This document shows, in pieces, positions 7,443-15,575 of a stretch of DNA of 20,842 nucleotides (position 1 is the first letter of the stretch; every line of letters starts with the position of its first letter). The translations under genes and the position numbers were made by a program. The stretch is from Oscillospiraceae bacterium (lineage in GTDB: Bacteria > Bacillota > Clostridia > Saccharofermentanales > Saccharofermentanaceae), in contig CADBNJ010000196.1 in the NCBI GenBank assembly GCA_902795955.1, positions 1 to 20,842 on the forward strand, in the 5' to 3' direction. The notes beneath the pieces are model-generated. The model was not told the DNA's origin and searched no databases. It worked only from the letters and a program-made list of their open reading frames with translations.

Positions 7443-8853
7443 GCTCGGGTCCAAAGCGCAGATTGAACAGCTTATAGCGAGCAAACCGTCACACGGGCAG
7501 GAGTTAAGGCTTAACAAAAAGAACATGAAGCTGACCAACATCCCGCTTCTTATAATGCTGTTCGTTATCCTGTGCCTGGGGATCACGATCCTCTATTCGG
7601 TATCAAGCCCGATAGGCTACGCAGAGGAGCAGGATTCGCTGTTCTACGTCAAAAAGCAGATAAGATTTACGCTGATAGGACTGGCACTTGCATTGTTCTT
7701 TAACTTCGTCGACGTTACGAAGATCCTGTTCCGCAAATACATGCTTGTATGCGTCCTGTCGGGTGGTCTTGCACTCGCACTGGCAGTCGCGACTCTCCTG
7801 TTCGGCCAGACTTACAACGGCGCGAGGAGATGGTTTGTCATTGCAGGATTCCAGTTCCAGCCGTCAGAGCTCATTAAGGTTCTTGTCGTTGTGAGCTTTG
7901 CCGCATACAGGCAGTTTATCGTTAATCTCAGGAAGAGCGGGAAGCTCAGGAAGGAACCCGGAAAGAAGTATCTTGTCAGGGATTCCATGCTTGACTTTGT
8001 TGTTCCGGTTATGGGTGCCATCGTAATTGACATGCTGATACTGGCACAGCCTCACGGATCATGTGCACTTATCATCGCTGCGGTCGTCTTCATATGTGCT
8101 CTTGCATCCGGCATTCACTGGAGATCGTGGGCCGTCGGAATAGCGCTCATGCTTGGTTTTGCGGTCGCTATAGGTGCTCCGACGTACATGCTCATGCCGG
8201 AGGAGAAGGTGGCAAAGATCGAGGAGAAGGTCCTCAGCAACTTCAGCCACATCTTCAAGAGATTTGAGATCTTCAACCAGGATGAGGAGAATAAAGAGGA
8301 ATCAACTCTTACCGAAGATGATACAAGGCAGATAGACAGCGCTCATTACGCACTCGGTTCCGGCGGAATGTGGGGTGTCGGCATGGGTATGTCAAGATCA
8401 AAGTTCAATTATATCTCCGAGGCTCAGAACGACTACATCTTCTCAGTATATGTTGAGGAGACGGGTTTTGTCGGAGGAATGTTCCTGATAATAATCTATA
8501 TGGTGATCCTTGGAATGTGCATGGCCGTAATATGGCATACTAAAGGCGTATATTACAGAGTTGTAGCTTCAGGGTGTACTTCGATCATATTCATAGAGGC
8601 ATTTATGAATATCGCGGTTGAGCTGCAGATCATACCGTCGACGGGTGTTACGCTTCCGTTCATAAGCTACGGCGGATCGGCGCAGATCTTCCTGCTCGCC
8701 GCTTTCGGACTTATCCTCGGATGCTCCAGGTACGGCACTGTTGAGGAGGAAGCTCCCGAGACGAAGAGAATGCCTGCGGAGACGGCCGGACATGATCATG
8801 AACATACTACGGAGCATAAGGAGAATGAGCAGTGGAATATCGATTTATTATAA
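7435..8853 (+). CDS. ftsW: SEDS-family peptidoglycan glycosyltransferase, FtsW/RodA/SpoVE
   Basis: A 472-residue polytopic membrane protein of the SEDS family, which polymerises lipid II glycan chains with a partner class B PBP. Visible family motifs are GARRWF, FQPSELIK, GSGGMWGVGMG, AQNDYIFSVYVEETG and GVTLPFISYGGS. Asp333 in the AQNDYIF motif corresponds to the essential extracellular Asp of FtsW and RodA. Where most members have (E/Q)PD in the middle loop, this protein has QPHG (205-208), with His replacing Asp. An N-terminal cytoplasmic stretch of about 30 residues and a His/Glu-rich C-terminal tail flank the membrane core. ATG at 7435 has AAAGGAG upstream and lies inside murE. FtsW is preferred over RodA because of its position between a division PBP and murG; sequence alone does not settle it. 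Confidence 0.9.
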   Translation: MSELGSKAQIEQLIASKPSHGQELRLNKKNMKLTNIPLLIMLFVILCLGITILYSVSSPIGYAEEQDSLFYVKKQIRFTLIGLALALFFNFVDVTKILFRKYMLVCVLSGGLALALAVATLLFGQTYNGARRWFVIAGFQFQPSELIKVLVVVSFAAYRQFIVNLRKSGKLRKEPGKKYLVRDSMLDFVVPVMGAIVIDMLILAQPHGSCALIIAAVVFICALASGIHWRSWAVGIALMLGFAVAIGAPTYMLMPEEKVAKIEEKVLSNFSHIFKRFEIFNQDEENKEESTLTEDDTRQIDSAHYALGSGGMWGVGMGMSRSKFNYISEAQNDYIFSVYVEETGFVGGMFLIIIYMVILGMCMAVIWHTKGVYYRVVASGCTSIIFIEAFMNIAVELQIIPSTGVTLPFISYGGSAQIFLLAAFGLILGCSRYGTVEEEAPETKRMPAETAGHDHEHTTEHKENEQWNIDLL

Positions 8854-9950
8854 CGGGCGGCGGAACGTCCGGTCACATCAATCCCGCTCTGACGATCGCG
8901 GATACATTGATAAAGTTCTATGAATCCCGCGGAGATTCATGCAGATGTATATTTACGGGACGCAAGGATAAGCTCGAGGGCGAGCTTGTACCCAAGGCAG
9001 GCTATGAATTCCATCATGTCGCTGCGGAGCCTTTCCCCATGAAGCCTTCAGGGCAGCTTGTAAGAGCCGTTAAGGCCATGCCCAAAGGACGCAAGGTATG
9101 CGCTGCTCTCATTGAGGAGTTCAAGCCCGCGGCCGTCATCACTACCGGCGGTTATTCATCGGTACCGCTCCTTCTGGAAGCGCAGAGACATAAGGTTCCG
9201 GTGATGATCCACGAGGCAAATGCATTCCCGGGCAGGGCTAACCGCAAGTTCGGCAAAAAGGCCGCACTTGTCATGACGGGTTTTCCCGGAACGGAAGGGT
9301 ATTTCGAGCGCGCTGCGAAAGTGGTCTGCACCGGCAATCCCGTCAGAGACATGATGTTCACCAAGGAGAGGGATGCCTGCAGAGCGGCGCTTGGACTGTC
9401 ATCAGAGGACAAAATGGTATTTATCATGGGCGGCTCGCTCGGTGCCGCCACATTGACGGAATTTGCCCGCGAAGCCCTAAACAGCGGGAGATTTAACAAT
9501 GTTAAATTCGTTCTGAGCTGCGGTAAGCAGCACGAAAGCGAATTCAAAAAGCTGGCCGACAGTTACCCCAATCTCGACGCGAGAAGTTACATAGACGACC
9601 CCGGAACATACATGGCCGCTGCCGACTGCTGTGTCCTGAGAGCCGGTGCTATCACATGTGCGGAAGTCTGTGCGATCGGGTGCTGCAGCGTTCTCGTTCC
9701 GTATCCCTATGCGGCACATGACCACCAGACATATAATGCCAGGAGCATCATGGATAAGGGCGGATGTGAGATGATGAGCGATGATGATGTCAAGGCAGGA
9801 CATCTTATCCCTCTTCTGGAGAGCCTCTTAAACGATAAGGCAAAGCAGGAGTCGCTCCGCCGTGGAAGTAAATCTATGGCAATGCCTGATACTTCTGCTA
9901 TAATTGCAGAATCAATCAATGAGGTAGTTCAGTGGACGATGAAGAATTGA
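8832..9950 (+). CDS. murG: UDP-GlcNAc:lipid I N-acetylglucosaminyltransferase MurG
   Basis: A 372-residue peripheral membrane GT-B glycosyltransferase that converts lipid I to lipid II at the inner face of the membrane. The start is GTG at 8832 with AAGGAG about 10 bases upstream. It overlaps the ftsW end by 22 bases. Motifs: ITGGGTSGH with His15 in the N-terminal lipid I pocket, TGGYSSVPLL, IHEANAFPGRANR, GGSLGA, and in the C-terminal UDP-GlcNAc domain RAGAITCAEVCA, followed by HDHQTYNA. All G-loops of the family are present and length is typical. The C-terminal half is unusually Cys-rich (ADCCVLRAG, AIGCCSVL). Placement between the SEDS gene and ftsQ is standard for Firmicute dcw clusters. 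Confidence 0.96.
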   Translation: MEYRFIITGGGTSGHINPALTIADTLIKFYESRGDSCRCIFTGRKDKLEGELVPKAGYEFHHVAAEPFPMKPSGQLVRAVKAMPKGRKVCAALIEEFKPAAVITTGGYSSVPLLLEAQRHKVPVMIHEANAFPGRANRKFGKKAALVMTGFPGTEGYFERAAKVVCTGNPVRDMMFTKERDACRAALGLSSEDKMVFIMGGSLGAATLTEFAREALNSGRFNNVKFVLSCGKQHESEFKKLADSYPNLDARSYIDDPGTYMAAADCCVLRAGAITCAEVCAIGCCSVLVPYPYAAHDHQTYNARSIMDKGGCEMMSDDDVKAGHLIPLLESLLNDKAKQESLRRGSKSMAMPDTSAIIAESINEVVQWTMKN

Positions 9951-11185
9951 ACCAGCTTTTCGGTCTGGACGGGGAGGGGGAGGAATCTCCCGATACGGAC
10001 AAGAGCGGAGATAAGCCCGCCGGAGGTGACGGGTTCTTTGCCGTGGACGGAGAAGAGGAACAGGCGGATACTGAAGATCCTGATAAGAAGATCGAGCCTG
10101 AACAGCCTGAGAAGCAAAAGAAGCCGAAGAAACCCAAGAAGACGAAGAAGGATAAGAAGGCAAAGAAGGACAGACAGGAGACCGCTCCCGTCCGCCAAAC
10201 GCATGAGTGGTTCGATGAAGAACCCGATGACATACAGGATGAGAAGAATATTGAAGGATCTTACTATGAGGATGTGCCTGAAGAGGAACCCGTAACTGCA
10301 GTTCCGGAGGTCCGTCATTACAGGAAGAGCCCCATCTCCGCAAAAGGCGTGATACTGACGCTGTTTGCTCTTCTGGTCATAGCGGGCATCGTACTCGTAT
10401 TCACTCTGGACTCGTTCAAGATCAAGACCATAAATGTCGAAGGCAATTATGTCTTCTCTGATGAAGAACTGATCGAACTGTCGGGTATAAGATACGACTC
10501 ACATCTGTTCTTCGCGAATTATTCCAAAGCGGCAAGAACGATCAGGGACAGCTCGCCCTATGTCCGCGACTGCACGGTGTCTTTTACCTTCCCGTCGACG
10601 GTGAATATCAACGTTGAAGAGCGGAGCAAGATAGCATATGTCAAGACTCCCGACGGATATGCGGCGCTTGATGACCAGGGGATAGTACTTGAGTTGTCTT
10701 CCTTTGATTCGGAACACAAGGTGGCGCCGGTAATATCAGGACTCAACATCACTCACGCCTCTTTGGGCAAGGAGATAGTTATCGGCAATTATTCCGATTA
10801 TCAGAAATCGCTGATCGTCATGGGGTCTCTTATCGCTGCCGATACAAATAACCGGGACGGCAGCTATTCGATATTCGAGAATACCGAGGAGGTAAGAGTA
10901 CTGCCCAGCGGTTATATCTTCCTGACGATAAGACTTCCCAACAAGAATCTGCTCCAGGTCAAGTTCGACAGCCTGGAGAAAATATCTACCCAGACGGCAT
11001 GGCTTCTTTATGCCATCGACGCCAAGGTCTTCGAACACGGGTTTGCCAACGGCTCCCTGGATATGACAAGGGATGAACCCATCTACAGACAGTTTGTGAT
11101 CGATACGGATACGGCAGACGACAGCGAAGCCTCTCCCGCAGGCGGCGGAGACGGAGGCGCTGATGAATCCGGCAGAGATAACTGA
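9932..11185 (+). CDS. divIB: Cell division protein FtsQ/DivIB with charged N-terminal extension
   Basis: A 417-residue bitopic division protein. GTG start at 9932 with GAGG upstream, overlapping murG by 19 bases. The cytoplasmic part (1-138) is extremely charged: an acidic block, then a run of Lys/Pro repeats (about 52-82, such as KKPKKPKKTKKDKKAKK), then another acidic block. One membrane helix spans about 140-160. The POTRA domain begins with FKIKTINVEGNYVFSDEELIELSGI and is followed by the DivIB beta domain and a Gly/Asp-rich tail. FtsQ/DivIB joins FtsL and FtsB/DivIC to regulate septal synthesis. The POTRA pattern (V-x-x-V-x-G-N, then S-x-x-E) and the position before ftsZ support the call. 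No ftsA follows. It is the last gene before a 204-base gap. Confidence 0.92.
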   Translation: MDDEELNQLFGLDGEGEESPDTDKSGDKPAGGDGFFAVDGEEEQADTEDPDKKIEPEQPEKQKKPKKPKKTKKDKKAKKDRQETAPVRQTHEWFDEEPDDIQDEKNIEGSYYEDVPEEEPVTAVPEVRHYRKSPISAKGVILTLFALLVIAGIVLVFTLDSFKIKTINVEGNYVFSDEELIELSGIRYDSHLFFANYSKAARTIRDSSPYVRDCTVSFTFPSTVNINVEERSKIAYVKTPDGYAALDDQGIVLELSSFDSEHKVAPVISGLNITHASLGKEIVIGNYSDYQKSLIVMGSLIAADTNNRDGSYSIFENTEEVRVLPSGYIFLTIRLPNKNLLQVKFDSLEKISTQTAWLLYAIDAKVFEHGFANGSLDMTRDEPIYRQFVIDTDTADDSEASPAGGGDGGADESGRDN

Positions 11186-11389
11186 TCCTGTATATGACGG
11201 TACCTTTTGCAAAAAAAATATTGATTTTTTACAAATAATGATACAATCAGAATATGTATAATTAACATTTTTGACATATATAAGTTACATTTCGGTTGAA
11301 GAGACGCCATGTTTGGGTTAAAATCTGATATGTTGCTATATATATAATTAAATGTGCGCACGGAAATTGTATTGACGGAGGAAGATAGC
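11186..11389 (+). promoter_or_regulatory. AT-rich ftsZ leader with candidate promoters
   Basis: This 204-base gap has no hairpin followed by T residues, so read-through from divIB is possible. Candidate promoters are TTGATT (11221-11226), a 15-base spacer and TACAAT (11242-11247), and TTGGGT (11313-11318), an 18-base spacer and TATATA (11337-11342). A perfect TTGACA at 11271 has no good -10 at the right distance. An 8-base palindrome GTGCGCAC lies at 11354-11361. The region probably gives ftsZ its own transcription, but no single start can be fixed. Confidence 0.45.
11377..11383 (+). promoter_or_regulatory. Ribosome binding site fixing the ftsZ start
   Basis: GGAGGAA lies 6 bases before the ATG at 11390. 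An in-frame GTG at 11354 would add 12 residues, but it has no such site and would not give a normal FtsZ N-terminus. Confidence 0.85.
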
Positions 11390-12802
11390 ATGTCTGACAA
11401 GCGTGGTTTTGTATTGGACGAGGAGAATTTTGCATCCATTAAGGTAATCGGTGTAGGCGGCGGTGGCTGCAATGCCGTTGACAGAATGGTTGACAGCGGA
11501 GTACAGGGAATCGATTTCATCTGTGTTAACTCTGATAATCAGGCGCTTGCAAGATGCAAAGCCGGTGTGAAGATCCAGATCGGACAGAAGGTCACGAGGG
11601 GTCTCGGCTGCGGAGCTGATCCCAGTGTCGGCGAGAAGGCTGCAGAAGAGTCCAAGGACGAGATCGCTGAAGCCATCAATAATACAGACATGCTGTTCAT
11701 CACGGCAGGCATGGGCGGCGGTACGGGTACCGGTGCCGCACCTGTTGTTGCACAGATCGCTCAGGAACTCGGGATCCTTACGGTTGCCGTTGTTACAAGA
11801 CCTTTTGGATTTGAGGGTTCAAGAAGAGCTGCCAATGCCGAGAGAGGCATCAGAGAGCTCGCCAAGTATGTAGATTCACTTATCATCGTAGCTAACGACA
11901 AGCTCCTTGAAGTTGTTGACGAAGGCACCTCCATCGAGGAGTCCTTCAATATGGCAGACCAGGTACTGAAGTTCGGTGTTGCAGGTATCTCTGACCTCGT
12001 AGCTATCCCCGGACTTATCAACCTCGACCTTGCCGACGTAAGAAGAGTAATGACCAAGGCAGGCATCTGCCACATGGGTATCGGACGTGCATCCGGTGAG
12101 GGAAGAGCACAGGCTGCAGTTAAGCAGGCTATCAATTCACCTCTTCTCGATACTACGATCGAAGGCGCCAAGGGCGTAATCCTTAACTTCACGGGCGGAC
12201 GCAATATGAGACTGCAGGAGATCGATCAGGCAGCTTCAGTTGTAAGAGACGAAGTATCCGATGAAGCAGATATCATCGTAGGTGCAGTTGTTGACTCATC
12301 ACTTGAGGATGAGATCATGATCACCATTATCGCATCCGGTTTTGACAATACAGTTAATGCATCGGCAGGTCACAGAGCAAGCACATCCGTGCTGTCAAGG
12401 AACAATCCTAACCTGATCTCCGAGGCTAAGCCCGCACAGCCTGCATCACCCATCCAGTCTGTTGCACCCGCTGCAGTCAAGGCACAGCCTCAGATCCAGG
12501 AGCAGCCTATCTCAAGACCTGCACCCGGATTCCTGTTCGGTGACGATTCGGTTAACAATATCAGACCTCAGGCAGTAGCTCCCGTTGCTCCTGCAGTTCC
12601 CGTTGAAGAACCTGCTCCCATTCCGGAGCCCGTTCCTCAGCCTTCATATCAGCAGCCTTCATACCAGCAGCCCGTTGCTCAGCCTGCTCCCCAGCCTGCA
12701 CAGCAGGGTGGAAGACCTCAGGTCAATGTAACGCCCGAGCAGCCCGAGAAGCCTGCAAGATCAGCTAAGCCCTGGTTCATGTTCGGAAGAGATCCGGAGT
12801 AA
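11390..12802 (+). CDS. ftsZ: Cell division GTPase FtsZ
   Basis: A 470-residue tubulin-like GTPase that forms the division ring. The N-terminal nucleotide domain has IKVIGVGGGGCNAV, the tubulin signature GGGTGTG at 109-115, TRPFGFEG, and the T7 synergy loop NLDLAD at 211-216 whose Asp residues trigger GTP hydrolysis. The C-terminal domain ends near residue 330. The following linker of about 130 residues is rich in Pro, Gln and Ala, including QPSYQQPSYQQP. The tail is unusual. Canonical FtsZ ends in a peptide like DIPAFLRNR that binds FtsA, SepF and others. Here the last residues are PWFMFGRDPE, and a near copy, PGFLFGDD (379-386), lies inside the linker. It is the first gene after a 204-base leader and is followed by nrdR after 12 bases. 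Confidence 0.97.
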   Translation: MSDKRGFVLDEENFASIKVIGVGGGGCNAVDRMVDSGVQGIDFICVNSDNQALARCKAGVKIQIGQKVTRGLGCGADPSVGEKAAEESKDEIAEAINNTDMLFITAGMGGGTGTGAAPVVAQIAQELGILTVAVVTRPFGFEGSRRAANAERGIRELAKYVDSLIIVANDKLLEVVDEGTSIEESFNMADQVLKFGVAGISDLVAIPGLINLDLADVRRVMTKAGICHMGIGRASGEGRAQAAVKQAINSPLLDTTIEGAKGVILNFTGGRNMRLQEIDQAASVVRDEVSDEADIIVGAVVDSSLEDEIMITIIASGFDNTVNASAGHRASTSVLSRNNPNLISEAKPAQPASPIQSVAPAAVKAQPQIQEQPISRPAPGFLFGDDSVNNIRPQAVAPVAPAVPVEEPAPIPEPVPQPSYQQPSYQQPVAQPAPQPAQQGGRPQVNVTPEQPEKPARSAKPWFMFGRDPE

Positions 12803-12814
12803 AGGACGATCTAA

Positions 12815-13285
12815 GTGAGATGTCCCAAATGCGGCTGTGAGAACAGCAAGGTCATAGATTCGCGCAATGCTGACAGCATCAATGCTGTCAGAAGGCGCCG
12901 CGAATGCGAGAGCTGCGGCGAACGCTTCTCGACTCTGGAGCGCATTGAGGGTATACAGCCCCAGGTTATCAAGAAGGACGGAACAAGACAGGAATTCTCG
13001 AGAGACAAGCTCCTTGCAGGACTTAATGCCTCTTGTTCCAAGCGTCCCGTGTCCAACAGGGTGCTGACGGATATATGTAATGAAGTGGAGAGCATGATCT
13101 CTTCGAAGTCCTCGAGAGAGATCACTACCACTGAGATCGGAGAGTACGTCATGAACAGACTCTTCAACATCGACAAGGTTGCATATGTCAGATTTGCTTC
13201 CGTATATAAGGATTTCACTGATCCCGATTCGTTTGCTCATGAAGTCCGCCGTATGGAAGAGAATAAGAATCAGAAGAATAATTAA
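12815..13285 (+). CDS. nrdR: Transcriptional repressor NrdR
   Basis: A 156-residue repressor of ribonucleotide reductase genes that senses ATP/dATP. It starts at GTG (12815) with AAAGGA upstream. This gives the conserved N-terminus MRCPKCG; no ATG alternative fits. The zinc ribbon uses Cys3, Cys6, Cys31 and Cys34, with the DSR motif and basic RRRRECESCGERFSTLERI between and after them. The ATP-cone domain follows (about 49-139, starting VIKKDGTRQEFSRDKL and ending near YVRFASVYKDF). It sits between ftsZ and a two-component system, separated by 12 and 17 bases. Placement of nrdR near division genes is seen in many Firmicutes. NrdR boxes would be expected upstream of nrd genes, which are not in this window. 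Confidence 0.96.
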   Translation: MRCPKCGCENSKVIDSRNADSINAVRRRRECESCGERFSTLERIEGIQPQVIKKDGTRQEFSRDKLLAGLNASCSKRPVSNRVLTDICNEVESMISSKSSREITTTEIGEYVMNRLFNIDKVAYVRFASVYKDFTDPDSFAHEVRRMEENKNQKNN

Positions 13286-13302
13286 CAGGGATGGTGAGTT
13301 AA

Positions 13303-14022
13303 ATGGCAGCAAAGCGTGTTCTTTTGGTAGATGACGATCAGAGCATCATTGAAGTGCAGAAGATGTATTTCGAGAAGGAAGGCTATCAGGTATCGACTTG
13401 CATGCAGGGAGATAAGGCTGTGGCGGCTTTTGAGACTTTCAATCCCGATATAATCATCCTCGACCTCATGCTGCCCGGTATGGACGGCAATGACATCTGC
13501 CGTGAGATCAGGAAGAGTTCTGATGTACCGATCATCATGCTTACTGCAAGAACCGATACCCTTGATAAGATCATAGGTCTTGAGCTTGGTGCGGATGATT
13601 ATGTGCCCAAGCCGTTCGAACCCAAGGAATTGCTGGCGAGAGTCAAGGCAGTCCTCAGAAGAACGGACCGCAAGTCGGTTCCCCAGGAACAGACAGAGGA
13701 AGAGAATAAGAGCAAGGAGATAGTATCCTATCCCGGTTTTGTTGTCGATAAGGCAAGATATGTCGTTACGGTTGACGGTGAGGAGATCTATATGCCTCCC
13801 AAGGAGCTTGAGCTTCTCTTCTTCCTGGCATCCAATCCTGACAGGGTATTTACGAGAGAGCAGCTCCTCGAGAATGTATGGGGCTATGAGTTCTATGGAG
13901 AGTCCAGAACTGTCGATGTTCATATCAAGAGAATAAGAGAGAAGATCGAGAAGCCGGATCAGAGCCAGTCCTGGGCGATCAGGACCATTTGGAGCAAGGG
14001 CTACAAGTTCGAGACTAAGTAA
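13303..14022 (+). CDS. OmpR/PhoB-family response regulator
   Basis: A 239-residue response regulator. The receiver domain (1-120) has the acidic pair at 10-12, the phosphoacceptor Asp54 in IIILDLMLPGMDG, Thr81 and Lys103 in VPKPFEPKEL. The C-terminal winged-helix domain (about 140-238) has the OmpR-type recognition region ESRTVDVHIKRIREKI and ends in RTIWSKGYKF, which binds DNA as a dimer. All phosphorylation residues are intact. The linker is Glu/Lys-rich. The cognate histidine kinase starts 11 bases downstream. The signal and the regulon cannot be read from the sequence. The location among division and cell-wall genes suggests, but does not show, an envelope-related response. It is not safely assignable to WalR, PhoP or ResD. 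Confidence 0.95.
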   Translation: MAAKRVLLVDDDQSIIEVQKMYFEKEGYQVSTCMQGDKAVAAFETFNPDIIILDLMLPGMDGNDICREIRKSSDVPIIMLTARTDTLDKIIGLELGADDYVPKPFEPKELLARVKAVLRRTDRKSVPQEQTEEENKSKEIVSYPGFVVDKARYVVTVDGEEIYMPPKELELLFFLASNPDRVFTREQLLENVWGYEFYGESRTVDVHIKRIREKIEKPDQSQSWAIRTIWSKGYKFETK

Positions 14023-14033
14023 GGAGCGTATCT

Positions 14034-15575
14034 ATGAGCTCCGGCAAGAAGGTATCCACTAATTTTGCGGTATTCATTATATCGTTTCTTGTATTCACTA
14101 CCGTAATAGTGTTTGCCGTAATGCTGTTCCTGTCATATGAGAACATGCACAATAATCTGATCATCTCCAACAAGAGTGATACAGAGCTTATGACCATGGA
14201 TATCGTGTCCGACTGCATGAATATCTCGGGGAATGAGCCTTTTGTATTTACGATGGATGACGACGGATCACGGGATTTTCAGGTATCGAATCTCCTGCTG
14301 AAGTTCATTGATTCGGAGATATACAGAAGGTCGGGATCCATCTATGTCGTGGATGATACAGGTCTTATACTGTGCCGCAATCAGAAGATCGGCGACGGCA
14401 AAGACCAGATAAGGGCGGAGAAGAGAGAGAACGGAAGGTATTATATCTCCGATGAGAATGTACAGAAGCTCATCGTCCAGGCTCAGGACGGAAGCATGGC
14501 CTCGGCAGACGACAGTGAGACCGGATTCGTAACATCAATAAGGTGCATAAGGATACCGGGGACACAGTATTCTTGCGTAGTCAAGAAGACGGCTGAGACG
14601 TCGGAAGTCAAGACGGAATACCTAAGCGTAATACTTCTGCCGGCGATCATCGCTATGCTTATCGCAATATCGCTCTATGTTGCTTTCGTGTGGCTGTCAC
14701 TGGAGCCCGTGAAGGAGATATCGGAAGTCATATCCAAAGTCGCGGACGGCGATCTCAAGGCGCGCGTCAGCCCAAAATACGCAAGCGATGATGACAGTGT
14801 CGGACTGAATATCACATCGGAGTTCTCGCAGATGGGTGCGACGGTCAATAACATGATCGAATCACTGGAGAATCAGGAGAAGGACAGAGAGCTGTTCATA
14901 TCGAGTATCGCACATGACATAAGGACACCTCTTACATCTATCAACGGATTTGTCACTGCAATGCTCGACGGAACCATCCCGCCGAACGGACGGGACAAAT
15001 ATCTTACGTTGATCAAGCAGGAGACTGACAGGATCAGAAGGCTCGTTGTATCGATGACCGAAGCCTCGTCACTGGCACACCTTAATCCCGAGCTTGTAGA
15101 GGCTTTCAATACGACTGACATGATAAGAGATATCGTAGACAACCTGGAGAGCCAGCTCCGGGAGAAGAACATCAAGATACTTACTTCACTTGATCCGGGT
15201 CCTGACAACATTGCTTACGGCGACGCTGAACAGCTTTGCAGGGTCCTTGTGAATATCATCTCGAATTCCATCAAGTTCACGCCTCACGGCGGCGTTATCA
15301 AGGTCTCTACGGACGGCAAGCCGCGTGAGGGTATCATAAGCGTTACCATAGAGGATTCAGGTCCGGGTATCGAGGAGAGCAAGCGTAAGAGGATATTCGA
15401 GAGTTTCTATAAGGCTGATGCTTCACGTAAGGTGGAGGGATTCGGCCTCGGTCTGTACATCTGCAAGCAGATCCTTGCTGCTCACGGCCAGACCATCACA
15501 TGTTCGGAGAGCGGGGAATTGGGCGGCGCGAGATTCGATTTTGCTTTCGGGATGCCTCCCAAGGGTGAAGGATGA
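14034..15575 (+). CDS. Sensor histidine kinase with HAMP domain
   Basis: A 513-residue membrane sensor kinase, partner of the regulator just upstream. TM1 spans about 11-33 and TM2 about 196-220, enclosing an extracytoplasmic sensor domain of about 160 residues that I do not recognise. A HAMP linker follows (about 221-275, from LEPVKEIS). The HisKA box is SSIAHDIRTPLTSINGF with phosphoacceptor His294. The ATP-binding domain has the N box (NIISNSIKF), G1 box DSGPGIEE, F box and G2 box GFGLGLYICKQ. All catalytic boxes are intact. ATG at 14034 is preceded by AAGGAG. The stop overlaps the nth start by 4 bases (ATGA). The signal is unknown. Confidence 0.95.
   Translation: MSSGKKVSTNFAVFIISFLVFTTVIVFAVMLFLSYENMHNNLIISNKSDTELMTMDIVSDCMNISGNEPFVFTMDDDGSRDFQVSNLLLKFIDSEIYRRSGSIYVVDDTGLILCRNQKIGDGKDQIRAEKRENGRYYISDENVQKLIVQAQDGSMASADDSETGFVTSIRCIRIPGTQYSCVVKKTAETSEVKTEYLSVILLPAIIAMLIAISLYVAFVWLSLEPVKEISEVISKVADGDLKARVSPKYASDDDSVGLNITSEFSQMGATVNNMIESLENQEKDRELFISSIAHDIRTPLTSINGFVTAMLDGTIPPNGRDKYLTLIKQETDRIRRLVVSMTEASSLAHLNPELVEAFNTTDMIRDIVDNLESQLREKNIKILTSLDPGPDNIAYGDAEQLCRVLVNIISNSIKFTPHGGVIKVSTDGKPREGIISVTIEDSGPGIEESKRKRIFESFYKADASRKVEGFGLGLYICKQILAAHGQTITCSESGELGGARFDFAFGMPPKGEG

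Noticed and set aside
7044..7586. Minus-strand open frame of 180 codons opposite murE and the SEDS gene
   Set aside because: Antisense shadow over two genes that overlap each other and carry full family motifs.
10085..10180. Lys/Pro-coding run of AAG codons as a DNA repeat or a frameshift-prone tract
   Set aside because: The frame stays open through to the POTRA and beta domains, and codons vary enough that it is simply a low-complexity protein segment.
11354..11389. Upstream GTG start for ftsZ
   Set aside because: No ribosome binding site, and it falls upstream of the strong GGAGGAA that serves ATG 11390.
13282..13923. Minus-strand open frame of 213 codons opposite the response regulator
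   Set aside because: It lies within a clear OmpR-family gene, has no ribosome binding site and no recognisable domain. It is a shadow of the real gene.
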